DNA from: Desulfonatronospira sp.
GTDB lineage: Bacteria; Desulfobacterota; Desulfovibrionia; Desulfovibrionales; Desulfonatronovibrionaceae
Direction: 5' to 3'
Length of the DNA: 6,818 bases
Assembly (NCBI GenBank): GCA_003563255.1
Contig: PWSL01000356.1
Span: 1 to 6,818 of the forward strand
Shown piece after piece: positions 5,257-6,818 of the stretch; position 1 is the first letter of the stretch; the number at the start of each line of letters is the position of its first letter. The notes under the pieces were generated by a model that worked only from the letters and a program-made list of their open reading frames with translations, was not told the DNA's origin and did no database searches. Position numbers and translations under genes: made by a program.

Positions 5257-5266
5257 TCTTGAGTGA

Positions 5267-5282
5267 CCACGCCAAGGCGTGG
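5267..5282. repeat. CCACGCC-AA-GGCGTGG hairpin
   Basis: A perfect 7-bp stem with a two-base gap lies just outside the palindromic unit. The 11-mer ACCACGCCAAG recurs at 6640-6650, where it forms a similar hairpin (CCACGC 6641-6646 with GCGTGG 6652-6657). The rest of this gene-free stretch (4934-5370) also holds GCGGGC-ATG-GCCCGC (5318-5332); I see no gene in it. Confidence 0.45.
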
Positions 5283-5370
5283 GAACGGGCGGTTAAGGTC
5301 TCTTTGTTTCTTGGGTTGCGGGCATGGCCCGCTTTGGAGAGTAAAATGAGGGCAAACACCATCTTTTTTC

Positions 5371-5398
5371 TTGACATGATACTAATCAGTGATACTAT
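5371..5398 (+). promoter_or_regulatory. hicAB promoter with embedded direct repeats
   Basis: A perfect -35 box TTGACA (5371-5376) is followed after 16 bp by TACTAT (5393-5398), preceded by TGA, which makes an extended -10. The octamer TGATACTA occurs twice with a 13-bp period (5377-5384 and 5390-5397), the second copy covering the -10. That is a suitable operator for the RHH domain of HicB. The predicted start point is at or next to the hicA ATG (5405). Confidence 0.65.
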
Positions 5399-5404
5399 AC
5401 ATTT

Positions 5405-5659
5405 ATGAACAGAAAACAGCGCCTGACGTTACAGAAAATCTTCGAAAAACCAGAGCGTTCGGACATTCTATGGCAAGATATCGAGGCGTTATTTTCAGCC
5501 CTTGGAGCCGATTTGACTGAGGGCAGAGGTTCTCGCGTAAGGGTGGTTCTTAATGATGTTCGTGCTGTTTTTCACCGCCCCCACCCTGAACGCGTGACGA
5601 ATAAAGCGTCCGTACGCTCTGTACGTAGATTCTTGATAGAATCAGGAGTGGGTCTATGA
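5405..5659 (+). CDS. hicA: HicA-type mRNA interferase toxin
   Basis: The 84-aa protein has the small dsRBD-like HicA plan: an N-terminal helical part TLQKIFEKPERSDILWQDIEALFSALGA, then the strand region EGRGSRVRVVLNDVRAVFHRPHP, and the C-terminal helix SVRRFLIESGVGL. HicA toxins block translation by cleaving mRNA. In the classical subgroup a catalytic His follows the G-x-G-S turn; here that position is R44, and histidines occur instead at H57 and H60 (FHRPHP). The Met at 5405 matches the usual N-terminus of this subgroup, but it has no Shine-Dalgarno and lies at the expected transcript start. The stop overlaps the hicB start as ATGA. The toxin-first order is usual for hicAB. Confidence 0.88.
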   Translation: MNRKQRLTLQKIFEKPERSDILWQDIEALFSALGADLTEGRGSRVRVVLNDVRAVFHRPHPERVTNKASVRSVRRFLIESGVGL

Positions 5660-5997
5660 TGGAATATAAAGGATATTTTGCAAAGGTTGAATTTGATGAT
5701 GATGCTAACATATTGCACGGTGAAGTCATCAACTTAAGAGATGTGATTACGTTTGAAGGCAGAGCAGTTGAGGAGCTTCAACAAGCTTTGCGGGATTCGG
5801 TTGATGATTATCTGGATTTTTGCGCTGAGAGGGGCGAAGATCCGGAAAAACCATACTCGGGAAAGTTCGTTGTCCGTGTTGAGCCTGAGCTTCACAAAAC
5901 CATTACCATTGAAGCTCGAAAAGAAGGTAAAAGCCTTAATGCATGGGTGAATACCGCTATATCCAAAGCATTGAAGGCCAGCAAACCAGGCGCTTGA
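5656..5997 (+). CDS. hicB: HicB-type antitoxin with RHH DNA-binding domain
   Basis: The 113-aa protein has the partially degraded RNase H-like HicB fold at the N-terminus (YKGYFAKVEFDDDANILHGEVINLRDVITFEG, then the helix AVEELQQALRDSVDDYLDFC). A C-terminal Arc/MetJ-type ribbon-helix-helix follows (FVVRVEPELHKTITIEARKEG then KSLNAWVNTAISKAL, about 71-106). The first part binds HicA, the second binds the operator. AGGAG (5644-5648) lies seven bases before ATG 5656; ATG 5659 is a possible alternative start. The four-base overlap with hicA indicates coupling. The C-terminal domain fits the TGATACTA direct repeats in the promoter. Confidence 0.92.
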   Translation: MMEYKGYFAKVEFDDDANILHGEVINLRDVITFEGRAVEELQQALRDSVDDYLDFCAERGEDPEKPYSGKFVVRVEPELHKTITIEARKEGKSLNAWVNTAISKALKASKPGA

Positions 5998-6255
5998 TAG
6001 GGACCAGGCGGGCCGTACCAATTTCGCAGTTTATCCTGTAAACAGATGTCCACGCTTTATGCCAGGCCTCAGCTAAAGAAGGGACGACGAGATTTGTTTT
6101 TTTTCAGGTTGGAAGAAGTATATTATGGGTCCCTGAAAACACCTGTTATCTAAACTTCTATTCTCCGAGGCGACACATATCCTGACACATGGGGCCTGGG
6201 TCATGAGTTTCGCTGTAGAATTAAGAGTAAACTAAAAACTACTGTCTCAGCCAGT
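5998..6255. other. Gap between hicAB and the MNT gene, no clear gene
   Basis: I find no open frame with recognisable content on either strand here. A weak GTTTA-TCCTG-TAAAC hairpin near 6030-6044 and a T-run at about 6097-6104 are the only structural signals. No convincing promoter for the MNT gene stands out; TAGGAT near 6256 would lie too close to the ribosome binding site to be a safe -10. Confidence 0.35.
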
Positions 6256-6267
6256 ATAGGATAGTGT

Positions 6268-6558
6268 ATGGAAAAGAAAGAGGAAATCCTATTTTTTCTG
6301 CAAGAGCACAGAAAAGAACTCAAGGAAAGATTTTCCGTGAGACGAATCGGTCTTTTTGGGTCTGTACTTAATGATGCTGCAGAGACTGGCAGCGATGTGG
6401 ATATTCTGGTAGAGCTGGATCAGCCCACATTTGACAACTATATGGACCTTAAATTTTTCCTGGAAGACGCATTCGGCCGATCGGTGGATCTTGTTCTGGC
6501 AGACAACCTTAAGCCCCGCCTCAAGCCGATTATTTCCCAAGAGGTGACCTATGCATAG
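6268..6558 (+). CDS. MNT-type nucleotidyltransferase antitoxin (MntA family), orphan
   Basis: The 96-aa protein is a minimal nucleotidyltransferase domain: RIGLFGSVLNDAAETGSDVDILVEL carries the GS turn (G31, S32) and the metal-binding pair D43/D45, and a third acidic residue is D74 in RSVDLVLAD. In characterised HepT/MntA pairs this enzyme AMPylates the HEPN toxin and so silences it. AGGA six bases before the ATG (6258-6261) supports the start. Length and motifs are complete. The expected HEPN (DUF86/HepT) gene, normally adjoining or overlapping the 3' end, is absent. Instead the stop codon is followed after two bases by a hairpin that opens a MITE-like repeat. The antitoxin may be an orphan, or its partner may be elsewhere. 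Confidence 0.92.
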   Translation: MEKKEEILFFLQEHRKELKERFSVRRIGLFGSVLNDAAETGSDVDILVELDQPTFDNYMDLKFFLEDAFGRSVDLVLADNLKPRLKPIISQEVTYA

Positions 6559-6713
6559 ATGTGACTGCAAAAAGTCATTTTTGCAGTCACAGACGTCAGA
6601 GATCAGAGGTCAGTAAAATCAAATAGTTATGTCACACGAACCACGCCAAGCGCGTGGCAGGGCGCGTGAATGATATCTGCATTTTTCATTCCCCGACTTT
6701 TTGCAGGTGCATC
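6558..6713. mobile_element. MITE-like element with 19-bp imperfect terminal inverted repeats
   Basis: The left end GATGTGACTGCAAAAAGTC (6558-6576) and the right end GACTTTTTGCAGGTGCATC (6695-6713) are inverted copies matching at 16 of 19 positions, the core CTGCAAAAAGTC being exact. The 156-bp unit has no coding capacity. Inside are a perfect 30-base hairpin at the left end, three heptamer-like units (GTCAGAG, ATCAGAG, GTCAG; 6595-6613) and the CCACGC hairpin at 6641-6657. Target-site duplications are not obvious. The left end begins at the last base of the MNT stop codon. Confidence 0.65.
6561..6590. repeat. Perfect 13-bp hairpin at the MNT gene 3' end
   Basis: GTGACTGCAAAAA (6561-6573), loop GTCA, and TTTTTGCAGTCAC (6578-6590) form an uninterrupted stem two bases after the stop codon. 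It may protect or end the mRNA, although no U-run follows the stem; it is also the left end of the surrounding repeat. Confidence 0.6.
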
Positions 6714-6792
6714 ATATTTCGAAAATAAATGATTACAGGTGAGAGGCAAAGCCTTAAAGACACTGATCAGGTTTGGATATGTATGGAGGATT

Positions 6793-6818
6793 ATGCAGCC
6801 GGGTGAAAAAGAACAGAA
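6793..6818 (+). CDS. Possible start of a further gene (partial)
   Basis: ATG 6793 follows GGAGG (6785-6789) at three bases and reads MQPGEKEQ to the window edge. The spacing is short and eight codons cannot identify a family. A GTG at 6803 in another frame is an alternative. A short in-frame reading from ATG 6783 stops after seven codons. Confidence 0.35.

Noticed and set aside
5101..5282. CRISPR-like array
   Set aside because: The repeats are inverted, differ from each other and are not evenly spaced direct repeats with spacers; no cas gene is present.
5139..5408. 89-codon open frame between vapBC and hicAB
   Set aside because: Its sequence is the translation of the palindromic repeat (ATG at 5139 lacks a ribosome binding site); such repeat-encoded ORFs are common annotation artefacts.
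6595..6613. Tandem heptamers GTCAGAG/ATCAGAG/GTCAG as an iteron origin
   Set aside because: Only about 2.7 imperfect units, no replication gene or AT-rich melting region; treated as part of the surrounding repeat.

Overview
The window reads as an accessory 'toxin-antitoxin island' of a bacterial chromosome. In 6.8 kb there are three recognisable toxin-antitoxin loci (vapBC, hicAB and a lone MNT-type nucleotidyltransferase antitoxin), an MqsA-type antitoxin/regulator paired with an unusual nuclease-fold gene, a translationally coupled pair of little-known genes ending in an apparently dead ImmA/IrrE-type peptidase domain, two decayed genes, and several small palindromic or MITE-like repeats. 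There is no rRNA, tRNA, CRISPR array or intact transposase. The organism cannot be fixed from the sequence. The terminal repeats GACTTTTTGCAG..GCATC and the CGCAAAGG-type inverted repeats remind me, from memory only, of sulfate-reducing and related Desulfobacterota.

Layout. 1-128 is the 3' end of an unrecognised gene. 128-172 holds a perfect 9-bp palindrome and one terminus of a repeat. 187-1433 is an MqsA-like Zn-finger/HTH protein followed after 5 nt by a DUF429 (predicted RNase H-fold) protein. 1595-1629 holds a promoter. 1668-3367 is a two-gene unit with an ATGA overlap: a 134-aa uncharacterised protein and a 432-aa protein whose C-terminus resembles ImmA/IrrE but lacks HExxH. 3412-3456 is an inverted repeat between convergent genes. 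3474-3818 (minus) is the N-terminal stump of an AAA_14/DUF4143-type ATPase, and 3954-4100 is a stump of an ADP-ribosylglycohydrolase. 4260-4933 is vapBC with a promoter and probable operator repeats. 4934-5404 is a gene-free run of hairpins. 5371-5997 is hicAB, whose promoter places the predicted transcript start at the hicA start codon. 6268-6558 is the MNT antitoxin without its HEPN toxin partner; a 156-bp repeat bounded by 19-bp imperfect inverted repeats starts at its stop codon. A new gene may begin at 6793.

The modules look independently acquired. Genes in 1668-3367 are visibly more GC-rich than mqsA, hicAB or the MNT gene, several genes are broken, and repeat termini lie at both ends and at the start of the broken ATPase. 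Within modules the coupling is tight (ATGA overlaps or antitoxin/toxin overlaps). The two places most likely to hold something undescribed are the MqsA-like/DUF429 pair and the small-protein/pseudo-ImmA pair.
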